Shown piece by piece: positions 11,481 to 22,990 of a stretch of 64,000 nt of DNA; the stretch's first letter is position 1; each line of letters begins with the position of its first letter. Origin of the DNA: Cordilura impudica (lineage: Eukaryota > Arthropoda > Insecta > Diptera > Scathophagidae). Position numbers and translations under genes: made by a program. The notes below the pieces were generated by a model. The model saw only the letters and a program-made list of their open reading frames with translations. It searched no databases and was not told the origin of the DNA. The stretch lies in contig OY821517.1 of NCBI GenBank assembly GCA_963682025.1, positions 21,452,482-21,516,481 on the forward strand, in the 5' to 3' direction.

Positions 11481-12226
11481 TATACCCCATACCACTATGT
11501 GGTTTGGGTATAATGACTTTGTCCTGCTGTTTGTAACTACCAAAAATACTTGACCTAGACCCATCTTTTATTATACCGATCGACTCAGAATCTTTTTCTG
11601 AGTCTATTAAGCGATGTCCGTCCGTCCATCCATCTGTGTTTCTATGAAAACTTTGTAATCAAACTACAGGTCTTAAATATGAAGTTTTAAGTATAGTATG
11701 GACGCTATTAAAATTGGTGAAATGTTCAGTCCATGTTCAGATCTAGTCCCTATACAAATGACCCCTATGAAATCGACATGTATTGCCATAAGATTCAAAT
11801 ATAGATCTCAGTCAAATTGGGTTTGTATGTGTTTTTTATATCCATTAAAATAATCCCAATATGACAATTTTTAGTCATAGGCCCTATATAGAGCTGTTTC
11901 CCGATCTTCACTTAAATCTATCAAGAAACAAAAATATTGCACAGATTTTTCTCAAATTTGGTTTGTATATATTTTTTGAAAATATAAGTGACTTTACAAA
12001 TATGTTCAGGATCGGTGAATTTTTTGACCTAGTTCCCATATAAATATAGCATCCTATAAGAACTTTTTCATATCTGCAGCCAAAAAAATTAATAACAATG
12101 CCACTCAAATTTGGTTTATGCTTATTTTCTAATTCCAATTAGTTGGACCGCAGATATAGGGTGTCTAAACCATTGTATGGGGTATCGTATAGTCGGTCTA
12201 GACCGACTACAATTTTCTTACTTGTT
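11481..12226 (+). repeat. D1 repeat, near full-length
   Basis: Runs from 'tataccccataccactatg' through the 'gtccgtccgtccatc' microsatellite-like block to 'tatagtcggtctagaccgac' then 'attttcttacttgtt'. Open frames at 11861-12138 are translations of it. It lies between two H1 Helitrons in opposite orientation. Confidence 0.75.
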
Positions 12227-12298
12227 ATTTTTTGCTTTTTAAGAAATAAATCCCGCGAAGAAGAATGAAACTCCTTCTATTTCAAAAATTTTAATTAA

Positions 12299-12675
12299 AT
12301 ATATAATATTAATAGGCTAGGCGATTTATTATGACCGATGCTTTGTTCTTCCGTTTTATCCCGATTCTGACCAAACGTATATTATTTGAAAGGTATTTCT
12401 TTTTAGCCGTTTTGCAGATTTACAAATTTTTAATTTTTTTCTTTTATTTTGGGTAAATTGCATTTAAAGTTGCTACTAACACTTACATAAAATTATACAA
12501 TGCTATATGTGTGTTTATTAAATTTGTTAATATGTTTGTAATAAAACTGAGTTTGTTTTTTATGTTGACTTGTGAATTGGGTTTAATTGATTAGCATAAC
12601 TTTAGGGTCTTTATTTAGTGGAAAATAAAATTACCTAGAATTTGCACACGAATTTCGAGGGCTGGAACCTGCTAG
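12299..12675 (+). mobile_element. Short non-autonomous Helitron, family H1
   Basis: From the degraded 5' end 'atataatattaataggc' to '...gaacctgctag' at 12675 followed by T. The 3' subterminal inverted repeat is damaged ('cacgaatttcgag'). Confidence 0.75.
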
Positions 12676-13082
12676 TTAAATTAATACTATTTTCATTATT
12701 CTTTATAAAAATAAAAAATCTTATTTTCGGTCTTTATCATTTTAATGATTGAGTTGAAATAATTCAAAATCAAGATCAAATGATTTTACTTTAAATAAAG
12801 CAAAAAACATTGGCACATTTGTTTCAAAAAAATTATCTATATTCTGCATGACAGGTTATACAGCTGTTTCGGGAAGAGTCACCAATCCTCATCAGTAACC
12901 AAAAACAGTGACAGTTTGTTTAGTGAAAAGTTAAATTCATATATATTTGCTAAAAACAACCAAATGAGAATTCAGGCATAAGTTATACTATTTAACCCTC
13001 TTCCAATATAACAAACTAAAATATAGAACAACTTTGAAACAAATATATATATACATGTTTGTTTTTGTTTTGTTTCGAGAAA
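12676..13082. other. AT-rich DNA
   Basis: No gene or element recognised. Confidence 0.5.
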
Positions 13083-13164
13083 ACAAGAAAAATAATTTGT
13101 TTTTGCTAAATTAATTAAAATTAATTAATTAATTAATTTAGCAAAAACAAATTATTTTTCTTGT
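13083..13164. repeat. Perfect 34-bp-arm inverted repeat (hairpin)
   Basis: The left arm starts ACAAGAAAAATAATTTG and then TTTTTGCTAAATTAATT. The right arm is its exact reverse complement ending at 13164, with about a dozen bases of TTAA-type sequence between. On the 3' side follows a tandem of 'attatttttagt' units to about 13215. Confidence 0.85.
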
Positions 13165-13215
13165 ATTATTTTTAGTATTATTTTTAGTATTATTTTTAGT
13201 ATTTTTAGTATTTTT
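13165..13215. repeat. Short tandem repeat (ATTATTTTTAGT)n
   Basis: Three to four units of about 12 bp, the last ones shortened, directly after the hairpin. Confidence 0.7.
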
Positions 13216-13790
13216 GACTGATATTGTGATTAATGACGGTCAGAAGGCATTTGAGAGTGATATGTAAAAATAATAAAAATTTTTCAGTCAAATTCAGAAG
13301 CCACAATCAAATATGCTTGCTTGATTTAATTATTTTGTTTTTTTTTTAATTTCATTGAAAATTTATTAAATTATTTACATATTGTATAGTCAATTTTGTT
13401 TGGACTTTAAAGCGGTTAAATAAATGTGCCCTTTAAAGAAACCAATTTACATTTTATTTATTTCCTTTTATTTTTTTAAATAAACCCAAAAAAAATTTGC
13501 TGACATTTAAGAACTTACTTCTATTTGTTTTGGTGTAATGTGTGATGATGTATTTGTTACATAAAAAATAAATAAATATCCCATTTAAAGACTTCCATTG
13601 TGTAAATAAATTTACCACAATGACCACCGTTCTATACCTTGAACTAAACCCTTTACTCTTTGCATTATTATGTTGTTTTTTTTTTTGTTAACTTTTAAGA
13701 AGTAATATTTCCTGTTGAATAATTTCTGATGATCTGCGTATAAAAAAATCCTTGTACATGTCAAACATATTAACAGATTTGATATACATA
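13216..13790. other. AT-rich DNA
   Basis: No gene recognised. A TA dinucleotide at 13789-13790 abuts the mariner end. Confidence 0.5.
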
Positions 13791-14401
13791 TGAGGGCGTA
13801 CCCAGAATATTTTGGTATGATAAAGAGAATACAACAAATTTGGGAAAAGTTTTCTTTATTTCTCAATATAATCTCTTTAAAGCTCGATACTCTTCCCTGC
13901 GATATTCAATAGCTTTGTTTATAGTTTATAGTAAGAACTGTCTGGCTCCTTAAAATAATCATCATGCGCAGACTCCAGTCTTCATTGATGGCAAATCTTT
14001 TGCAACCAAGTTATTTTTTTGGAAATAGAAAAAAACTGAGGGAGCTTAATCAGTCGAATATGCTGCCTTAGGAAGCAACTAGAATGTTAATTAATAGATT
14101 TTGGCCATCGCAACAGTGGATGTGTGAACTGGTGTATTGTCTCGATGAAGCCAAACTTTTTTTTCGCGATGTGGGCTTTTTTCCTTAATTTCATCACTAA
14201 AACGCTGCAATAAGTTAACAATATATTCTCCGTTGATCGGTAGTCCTTTGTGAAGATAATCGATAACAATTATTCGACGCGCATGTTTTGACACGATTCT
14301 CCCATATCAGTCCACTGTTTTGACTGTTCCTTTATCTCAGGTGGGAAGTCTCATCAATGGTTACGAATTGGTGCAAAAACTCGGCTTTATTGCGGTGAAG
14401 T
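13791..14401 (-). pseudogene. mariner (irritans-like) transposase, C-terminal part
   Basis: The minus-strand translation gives VIDYLHKGLPINGEYIVNLL, FSDEIKEKSPHREKKVWLH, RDNTPVHTSTVAMAKI, then in other frames AYSTD-stop-APSVFFYFQK and KAIEYRREEYRALKRLY-stop. These are the mariner catalytic blocks: the second D is in HRDNTPVH, and the motif usually SPDLAPSDFF has lost its D (SVFF). Frameshifts and stops make it dead. The outer end TGAGGGCGTACCCAGAAT follows a TA, fitting a mariner terminal repeat. The gene is split by the LINE that follows; its N-terminal half resumes at 16576. Confidence 0.85.
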
Positions 14402-16575
14402 GACAACAGTAACGTTTCTATATATTCCATCTACATTCCACCAAAACATAAAATTACATGCGAAGATTATGAATCTTTTTTTAAAAAAATGGGACCTAAA
14501 TTTATTGTTGGTGGAGACTAAAATGCCAAACACCAGTGGTGGGGTTCTAGACTTGCTAATCCCAAAGGCAAAGAACTTTACAAATGCGTAATGAAAAATA
14601 ATTACTCTGTTCTATCTACAGGCAAACCCACATATTGGCCAAGCGACCCCAGAATAATAACAGACCTATTGGATTTTGTTGTTTACGGAGGCATTGCTAA
14701 TAATTGTTTAAATATCTTAGAAACTGATGAACTAAGTTCCGACCATTCAGCTTTATTAGAAAATTATAATGAGAGTTATTTACAAGTTAATGAAATGTAT
14801 AAAGTTATTACAAACAAAACTGATTGAAATTCTTTTAAATACTGGATGGAAAGAAACATTAACCTTAATATACGAATTAAAGATGGGGATGGGCTCGATA
14901 ATGCAGTTGAAAACTTCACAAACTTGATACATGAAGCAGCGTGTTTGTCAACACCAGCAACAGTACCGGCTAGTGGTCGAAATAAAGTAATTGTATCTGC
15001 TGAAATTATAAATTTAGTAAGAATTGAAAGAAATTTAAGAAGGACATGGAAACAGACAAGAAATCCAGCAGATAAAACTAATTTAAATCGGGCCACAAAA
15101 GAATTAAAACAACGCTTAACCGAGGCAAAAAATGAACAATTTAGCTGCTATTTACAAAATCTTAGTCCATTAAAAAACAATGAACAAAAATTATGGAATG
15201 CCACAAAGTTTTTAAAAAGACCAACAAAAAGAAATGTAGCTGTGAAAGATTCAAATGGCATCTGTTGTAAATCTGATTTAAGCGAAGCTGATAGTTTTTC
15301 TCAATACCTGAAATCTACATTTGAACCATTTGCTTTCAACAATTCATCTAGTGAAGTAACTGCGTTTCTTGAAAGCCCTTGCCAAATGGACTTACCAATT
15401 AAACATATATCACCCTATGAAGTAGCTCAAGAAATTTCCAAATTAAAAAAAAACAAAAATGTCCGGGATACCATAAGTTATGTGCCAAATACCTTAAGGC
15501 ATTACAAAAAAAATCTATTATTTTTTTAACACTTATCTTTAATTCAATTTTGAGACTGAATCATTTTCCTGCACAATGGAAATGTGAGAGATATAGATAT
15601 AGAGATATAGAGATATTGATGGTACCAAAACCTAATAAGCCAGAAAATGACTTAAGGTCTTATAGGCCGATAAGTCTATTAGTTACATTTTCAAAAGTGT
15701 TTGAAAAACTATTTCTGCATAGACTTTAGCCAATTTTGGATGCAAACAATATTATACCTGAACATCAATTTGGATTTCGCCACAACCACGGTACACCAGA
15801 ACAATGCCATCGTAAATGAAGTTAGAAATGCATTGGAAATTCCTAAATCAGATTGTGCTAAGTCTCTCGGAATGCATATAGATAGAAAACTCACATGGAG
15901 AAAACACATTGAAGCTAAAAGGGACCAATTAAATATTAAAACTAAAATAATGTACTGGTTGCTAGGTCAAAAATCAAAATTAAGTCTCGAAAATAAAGTC
16001 ATGTTGTATAAAATTATTCTTGAACCTATATGGACATATGATATACAATTATGGGGGACCGCGAGCAACTCTAACATTGAAATTCTTCAACGATACCAAT
16101 CAAAAACCCTTCGGATGATTGCAGATGCACCCTGGTTTATGACAAATGAGAATATCCACAAGGACTTATGCATAACTAAAGTCAAAAATGAAATTAGTAG
16201 ATTTAGCACCAAATACTTAGAAAGACTTAGCATTCATTCTAACGCACTTGCAATTAGTTTATTGGACGATTACGACGAAGTTAAAAGACTGAAAAGACTC
16301 CATGTCCTTGACCTACCATTTTTAAAATAAAAATTGTATATATGTAAATAAAACCTTTGTAAATATATATAAATATATAAAAATATAAAATAATAAATAT
16401 ACATAAGTAGTTAAGTTATTTATAGTATACACCTTTAGTATGTATACATATGTATGAATGTTTTAACCACATTGGAGATTAAAACTCATGTAAAGACTTA
16501 ATTGCTGTAATTTGCTTATTATTGTAAAATGGATTGAAAATAAATAAATGAAAGAAAAAAAAAAAAAAAAAAAAA
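14402..16575 (+). mobile_element. Jockey-type LINE, 5'-truncated, internally deleted
   Basis: Homologous to the long LINE at 54839-59129. It begins inside the endonuclease domain, continues through LSTGKPTYWPSDP and DELSSDHSALL (14591-14827) and the linker (14846-15529), then the start of the reverse transcriptase. Near 15835 NALE is joined directly to IPKSDCAKSLGMHIDRKLTW, removing about 490 bp that contains the polymerase FLDVKQAFD and YADD motifs. The C-terminal region runs to a stop at 16328-16330, then a 3' UTR sharing 'ggagattaaaactcatgtaa' and a poly(A). It is flanked by TTGCGGTGAAGT at 14390-14401 and 16576-16587. Confidence 0.9.
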
Positions 16576-16700
16576 TTGCGGTGAAGTATCGCCAACCATT
16601 TTATTTAAACACGAGGATATTTTTGTTCTGACGGACGGCTTTCTCCTTTGAAACGCTCAGCTATATAACGAGCCTTCAGCGAATGATCATTTTCACGAGA
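16576..16700 (-). pseudogene. mariner transposase, upstream part beyond the LINE
   Basis: On the minus strand, joined to 14401 across the LINE, the frame reads HRNKAEFLHQFVTIDET, the mariner block containing the first catalytic D (usually VTMDETW). The upstream residues are degraded. It abuts the 3' end of Transib F2, so the N-terminus and 5' terminal repeat are missing. Confidence 0.7.
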
Positions 16701-16834
16701 AGGCGGTCAAAAATCCATAAATTTTGATTGGATTGGAATTTTGATATGCGTTATTTTTCGTTTGGTTGGTGGGACTTCAGCCTTTAATCTTTGCTATAAA
16801 ACGTAAATATCAACCGATAATAAAAAAAAGTTAT

Positions 16835-17368
16835 GGATGAACGCTATTGAAATTGGTGAAATTCGATCCATGTTCAGACCTCGTTCTCATACAAATGACC
16901 CCTATGAAATCGACATAAATAGCCTTAAGATCTAAATTATCATATAGAGATCAGTCAGCTTGGGTTTGTATATGCTTATTATATCCATTAATCAGTAGTC
17001 CAAAAATAGTGCCTATAGGAAAATTCTTAGTCCTAGGCTCCACATAGAGCTGCTTCCCGATCTTCACTAAAAACTACCAAAAAACAAAAATATTGCACAG
17101 ATTTTTCTCAAATTTGGTTTGTTTATATTTTTTCAAAATATAAGTGACTTTGCCAGATATGGTCAGGATCGGACCATTTTTCCACCTAGTCCCCATATAA
17201 ATATAGCATCCGTTATGAACTTTTTCATATCTGCAGCCAAAATAATTAATAAAGTCCCACTCAAATTTGGTTTATGCTTATTTTATATATTCAGTTAGTT
17301 GTACCGTAGAGATAGGGTCTCTAAACCATGATATAGGGTCTAGACCAACTATAATTTTCTTACTTGTT
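16835..17368 (+). repeat. D1 repeat inserted in the F2 3' region
   Basis: 5'-truncated D1 from 'atgaacgctattgaaattgg' to 'attttcttacttgtt'. The F2 3' sequence on either side (16695-16834 and 17369-17605) is continuous in the copy at 34308-34683, which lacks D1. This marks D1 as the later insertion. Confidence 0.8.
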
Positions 17369-17958
17369 TTAGTTGAAGTTTAGTACAAAAGTGAAGTGTT
17401 AAAACGTTAAAAAAAGGTTTTTTTTATATACATAATGTCTTATTTTTTTTGGTTATTTTTACAACTAATACTTTTTAAAAATTTTGTAAGTTAATTTTTG
17501 TCAGAAAATGCCAAACTCTGGCCCCCGTAAACTTTTTAGGGCCACAAGGGCCAAGGTTGGCTTTTTTTTTTGAAAGAGCCCGAGTTCAAATATAAACTAT
17601 TAAGCAGTGAACATAAAAGTTACCAGATATTAGTTCAAGATAGAGAAGTTTCAATGAAAATGTCGTATGTTTTTACTTTAGTTAAAAAATTTTTTATTGT
17701 CACTTTAAATATTTCTATATCAATTTTTATTGTCAACTTATTTTTAAATCAAGAAAATTTTTTAACTAAATATTGTTCAGAGTATAATTTATTGTTAGTG
17801 TACTGAAAAACTGCTTTAAATCAAATAATTTTAGTGAATATTTCTGCTAAATAGCTTTGATTCTTATTTCTAGAAGTTGTATAGCTTCTTCGTTTAATTC
17901 AATACAATTAATTTTCCATTTTAGTCGAATGTTGGAAATATATGGATCTGAAGTGCAC

Positions 17959-18310
17959 AACAAAATTTTATTTATTTATTTATTTATATATTTATTTATT
18001 TATTTATTTATTTATTTATTAATCTATGGAATTAATCCTTACAGACTATTTAAAAAAACATTTAACTATAAATGAAAAATTAAAAAATTTAATAATAATA
18101 ATAAATTATTATTTTACTTTTTATGGCATTTGTTTTTGAAGAAAAATCAATAAATCTATAAAGCTTATTAAATTCAATACACATTCCTCTAAGCGGAAAA
18201 CTTGAAGTAAATCATTAATATATAATGGAAATAAAAGCGGTCCAAGATGGCTATCTTGCGGTACTCCACGTACAGTTTGCTTTCTGTTTGTTAAGTATGA
18301 ATATATCCAC
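17959..18310 (-). pseudogene. LINE I 3' end with RT fragment
   Basis: The (TTTA)n tract at 17968-18020 is the reversed tail. 18030-18185 matches the LINE 3' end at 4072-4275. 18186-18300 reads RGVPQDSHLGPLLFPLYIND on the minus strand, a reverse transcriptase motif (usually GVPQGSxLGPLLF). RT and C-terminus are fused by an internal deletion. Inserted in the F2 transposase. Confidence 0.65.
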
Positions 18311-19298
18311 TTTAAAATTTTTTTATAATTTATTTATTTATTTTGCATTCCTGTGCAACAAGATAATATTTCTTATAATTAGAGCACAGGTTTAATTTTT
18401 CATCGATACAATTTGCAGAAATGAGTTTATAATTAATAAATAATAATAATAATATAAAAAAAAATATAAAAAATATGTAAAAAAAAAATAATAAAAATGT
18501 ATATAACGAAAAAAAAACTTCTATATAAAAATATAAAAACATAGAAAATAAAAAAGATACAAAAAGTAAATAACACAAGAGTACACAAAAACATAAAATT
18601 TTACTATGCAAAATATTAAAAATGTTGTTCTTAAAATGCTTAGCGTTGCTTGTTAGTTGTAGCGATTGCGGAATAGAGTTCCAAAGACGAACTGCATTTA
18701 GGTAAAACTGACATTCAGAGACTAGTGTTCGGTATCTAGGTAAAATAAGCTTTCTTCCTATTTCTGATCTTGCAAATTGTAACATATAAAAGAGGTAATT
18801 AGGTAATGTTATGCAAAAAAAATCAGAACTCTAATTTTTAACAAACTATCAAAAGAGACACCAGAAAGTCTCGCCGAGCAAGAGCTAAGATCAGAAAATC
18901 CTATGAGATGTAATATCTTTATAAGAAGTTAATGGTTGACTTTATCAAATGCCTTGCTGAAATCAGTGTGAATTGCGTCATTTTGCTTTCTTTGTTGTAA
19001 GATGTAAACGGTTCGTTGAAGTTGAGCACCGTTTTTGAAAGCCATGTTGTAATGGAGAAATGAATGTGTTGACTTGATGACATGGTTGATCAGTTATAAT
19101 TTCTTCAAAGAATTTAGGCATTGTACTTAATTTTGCAATAACACGATAATTTTTAATGTCAGACTTGTTGCCTAATTTAAATAACGGAATGATGAACGAG
19201 TCCTTCCACGTATTTGGAAAGTATCCGTATTTAATTGAAGAGTTAAACATTCTTGTCAATGGAATAGCTAAAGCATCGGCACATTTAATTAAGTATAG
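18311..19298 (-). pseudogene. LINE II (CR1-like) reverse transcriptase and C-terminus, fragmentary
   Basis: On the minus strand 19313-18978 encodes MFNSSIKYGYFPNTWKDSFI, IIPLFKLGNKSDIKNYR and ISPLQHGFQKRCSTSTN, the early RT motifs. Then IHTDFSKAFDKVNH (polymerase motif A) follows at about 18970-18930. 18785-18600 encodes FARSEIGRKLILPRYRTLVS and NAVRLWNSIPQSLQL, a CR1-group C-terminal block. The 3' tail is TTTATTTATT at 18330, then 'gcattcctgtgcaacaaga', identical in kind to the copy at 31021. The catalytic YxDD region is deleted. Confidence 0.7.
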
Positions 19299-21023
19299 TG
19301 ATAAGATCTTCATTAGTGCAACATCTCGACATTTTTCTTGTGCTGTGCTCGCGAAAGAATCTGCAGTCTTTGTTTCCTTTTTCTTGCGCTTCTTCAGATA
19401 GATCTCCTATTGATAGCATATTGTTTTGAATCGTTTGTTCCCCAATGTACAAAATTTTATGATCTGTGGATGGCAAAAATATCCAAGAGTATTTTTTGCT
19501 ATACTGGCGTACTCTCAAATTTTTTTTGCTTTTATCTCTCTGCTGCACGCTAGAACTTGCTATATGTGACAGATACTGCAGTTTCTGGATCGGAAAAAAA
19601 CTCATTGCAATAGTTCCATCATTTGAGTTTTCTTCTTCTTGTTTTGGTTGGCCGATTAGGAGGCCTAGATGTAGATATTTTTCTTTAATTTGTTTTTTTT
19701 TTCTTTCTATTTTCTTCAGTTTCTTTGTTTTTTCTCACTGTTTTGCCTAATGGACCAAATTCCAATTCATAACCCAATTTAAGAATATGATACATAAAAC
19801 GTACTCTAGCATGAATTGGGGACATTCCAAATTCGTAGGCTTCCTTATCGTCTTTTGGTAGGGGTTGGCTTAATTGGCCTGATGTCTTTTGTCATATAAT
19901 GCAGCTTGACGATGACTTTGTTTCGGTTAAAGCTTGTGCAACTTTTCCATCAATCATTGTGAGACACATTTTAAAGTGTACTTCAATATCTTGGTCATCA
20001 AATTTAAATATTACTGGTTGAAGGTCTTTAATTTGATCTTTTATTTTTTGAATTTCCTCAGTTATGACATCTTTGGTTTCCTTTTTGCATGCAATTTTTA
20101 TTAGTTTTTCCTACTTTGTTGAAGAAGGAATTTCATTTTTCCGTACACCAATTTCTGTTGCTCTACTAGTTGACGGCTCTAAGCCGCTATAAATTTTTGT
20201 TAAGCGCAATGGAACGAAAGATACCATAAATTAGAAAGATACCAATTTAGAAATTAAGGTAATGCTGCCATTTCCATTTTTTTTATGATCGGTATCAAGC
20301 GTATTTAGGAATCGTCCTACAATATGTTCAAGGAGATCTTGCAATTTTATTTCTGCTGAACTTGAAGTGACACTAAGAGCAGATTGTGAAGGAAAGCATT
20401 CCTTCTTGGCAGTAACTAAATACTCTGGAAAAATCCCACAATTCTTTTCATTCGTGGACATCTGCAATTCCTTATATTGATTTTTGCTCAACTTCAAATA
20501 CAAAAATAGGGCGAACGCTTCTTCTGGAGTAAATTTCTTATCTTCAGTTTGTGTAGGAATGCTTTTCAGAATCCTCTTTGTACGCCCTGGGTTCGCAAAT
20601 ATTATTTTTTTCAATTATTTCAATTTTATTTTTCTTATTTCTTACTTTGTGTTGGTTGAATTTGGTCCAAAATGAATCCTTAATAATTCTTTGAGAAATT
20701 TCTTCATTTATATTCTTCGATATCTTTCACTGGTCGACCTTTTTTCCACTTTCGGTGGCAATTGTAGATGAACTCTCAAAAATAAGTTCCTTAAATAACC
20801 AGTCTTTGTGACATTTGTACAGCTTTGCCTTGCTATGAGACCATTCAATGTATCGTTTTTTCAAATTTGATGCAAAAGTTGCAAAAGTTCTTAAAGAAAT
20901 GGTTGCTCAGTATGTGCAAAATTATATCGTCTACATTTTTTTGTTGAAAATAAATATCAGCAAGATTTCTATAACGGTACTTGGCCATTGTTCAAACTGT
21001 TATCAATAATAATTGTGGAAACA

Positions 21024-21400
21024 TCTATAATATTAATTGGCTAGGCGATTTCTTGTGACCGATGTTTTGTTCTACCGTTTTATCCCGACTTTGACCAATC
21101 GTATATTATTTGAAAGGTATATCTTTTTAGCCGTTTTGCAGATTTACAGATTTTTAAATTTTTTCCTTTATTTTGAGTAAATTGCATTTAAAATTGCTAC
21201 TAACACAGACATAAAATTATATAATGCTATAATGGTGTTTATTAAATTTGTTAATATGTTTGTAATAAAAATGAGTTTGTTTTTTGTGTTGATTTGTGAA
21301 TTGGCTATAATTGATTAGCATAATTTTAGTGTATTTATTTAATGAAAAAATAAAATTTCGTAGAATTTGCGCTCGAATTTCGAGGGCTGGAATCTGCTAG
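21024..21400 (+). mobile_element. Helitron H1, best-preserved copy
   Basis: Exactly TCTATAATATTAATTGGC at 21024, ending CTGCTAG at 21400, with A before and T after. Near the 3' end CTCGAATTTCGAG (21371-21384 region) forms a 6-bp stem about a dozen bases from the terminus, the Helitron terminator hairpin. 377 bp and non-coding, inserted in Transib F2. Confidence 0.85.
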
Positions 21401-21730
21401 TTATTATAAATACTCTTTCTTGCAATTATGTAAAATACAGTTTTTGATCTTTTATTAACACTTTTTAAAACATAAAAAACCCAGACCCTAAACCCTTTTA
21501 AAAGGCGATGCATACCTGCTCGTATCTAAAAAGGGTGTGTCGTAATACTTTTTTTTTTATGCTTGTTATATGATTTTTTCCCCCATTTTGTCAGGTATTT
21601 AAACTATCTAACTCAAGTTCCGACTTTTAATGTTTTTCAAAAATACCTATGAAAGTGTACGTGTCAAAATAAAAACGATTTTACCCATTAATACAATTTA
21701 ACAATTAAGCGCATTATGTCTCAACCCTTT

Positions 21731-22000
21731 TTTATAAGTATATAAAAACTCGTGTCAACTGTACCCTTTCCTTTTTCTGTCAGTATAATAAAACAAATAA
21801 ACTCACGAAAAAAAAAATACACCGGTACGAGCAACGTTTGTATTCATAACACACAGACGGACAGAGGGACGTCGTTAAATCAACTCAGTAAGTGATTTTG
21901 GGTCGATCCGTGCAATAAAGGTTATAGGTCCGATATTTTTGATAGTTACAAACATCATGGCAAACTCATTATACCCTAACCACATAGTGGAAAACCTTTA
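21731..22000 (-). repeat. AT-rich DNA then D1 5' fragment
   Basis: 21845-22000 contains the inverted D1 5' block: 'cagacggacagaggg', 'aaatcaactcagtaagtgat', 'tagttacaaacatcat' and 'taccctaaccacatagtgg'. Confidence 0.6.
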
Positions 22001-22640
22001 CATTCATAAATTTTGCACATAATATCTGACCTTGGGTCAGAAAAATTGTTCTGGTGCACGCTGGTGGAAACTGGCGGGTATACAATGGGCTATAGGAGTA
22101 TATAGGAGGGTTCGGACTACAGCAGGAGTTATGCTCTATTAAATAGGAGATTTTCGGGAATTTTTTTTTTTTTTTGATTATTTTTTTAACTTCTGAATGG
22201 ATCAGTGACTTTATATTCCTAACATTAATAGTTTAGAAGTTACGAAATTATACAAAATTTATTTTATTTCAAAATCTTTTAAAGCATAAAAGTTAGAGTA
22301 ATTTAAAAATTAAAATTTACAAAGAAATTTTTAATTCTAGCAAAATACTGGGAAAGTCCATTTTCGAAGACCCTGTCCGCTGTGATATAGTTGAAATAGA
22401 GTCGAAATTTTTTGGCTCCCGAGGTTCACTGGTGTTTACTTCTAAATGAATAACGTCACATTAAAATCGGTAACTATAAAAAAATTATTTTTGGCCGCCT
22501 TTTCAAAATATGGTCCACAGTGCGGTGGTCGTTTTGGCAGCTCGTACAGTCTCATTTAAACTCTGCAATAGAACATTTTATAGTGGTAATTAAATAAAAT
22601 CTATCTCAGCTTTAATATTGTTGGGACTGCGACCTCTCAA
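22001..22640. other. Unassigned DNA with a possible Transib-type end
   Basis: No coding signal. On the minus strand CACTGTG (22522-22516) is followed 22 bp later by CCAAAAATA, resembling the heptamer plus A-rich block of Transib ends. No partner end was found with confidence. Confidence 0.3.
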
Positions 22641-22990
22641 ATTGAAGTATTGAATTACATTTTTTTTTTACCAATTTTTTCTTTGTTTACTATATCACTG
22701 GAATCGTTTACTTTTGAGGCTCCAAAAAAAGGTACTAAATAACGTGGCCCACTGAAACTTAAATCACATGGTTTCACATGGTTGCCACTTTTCACCAAAG
22801 AAATTTTTTTCAAACTACTGCAGCCATTAATTCGGGTTGTTCTGTAATAGATAAGTATACGTATTTGTGACAAGTTATAATTAATCTGCCGTTGTTGGAC
22901 ATTGTTTCCAAATCGAAGGATATGCTTGGTGGACTTCCATTAAAAATTTCCTGCAAAGAAAGTTACAAACTATTAAGTCATTATTTAAAG
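22641..22990 (-). other. Coding-like segment of unknown nature
   Basis: Two minus-strand frames are open side by side: 22873-22655 (72 codons) and an upstream frame near 22960-22840 reading EIFNGSPPSISFDLETMSNN. The latter reads like protein, but I recognise no family and there is no clear start, splice site or partner exon. Confidence 0.25.

Larger units (their letters stand above)
17816..20700 (-). pseudogene. Transib F2 transposase (RAG1-like), broken
   Basis: Segments in minus-strand order: 20614-20231 (FTPEEAFALFLYLKLSKNQY ... TLISK); about 20140-19910, where KMCLTMIDGKVAQALTET keeps the second catalytic D; 19605-19300 (HKILYIGEQTIQNN, LSEEAQEKGNK, NEDLITIL); then 17958-17816 (DPYISNIRLKW, LNEEAIQLLE). 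The region that should hold the first catalytic D (WGCDGSSGQ in F1) is deleted: TLISK runs into LVSF-stop. HKILYI lacks the second zinc-ligand histidine. LINE sequence separates NEDLITIL from DPYIS. Not functional. Confidence 0.8.
16695..21730 (-). mobile_element. Transib family F2, degraded minus-strand copy with nested insertions
   Basis: Boundaries come from comparison with the plus-strand F2 copy (27769-29840) and the separate F2 3' end (34308-34683). On the minus strand: the 5' side near 21730 (gcgcattatgtctcaaccc matches 27774-27792 inverted), transposase 20700-17816 and the 3' UTR down to 16695. It is interrupted by an H1 Helitron (21024-21400), LINE sequence (17959-19295) and a D1 repeat (16835-17368). 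The terminal heptamer is destroyed here but intact as CACTGTG in the 34.7-kb copy. Confidence 0.7.
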
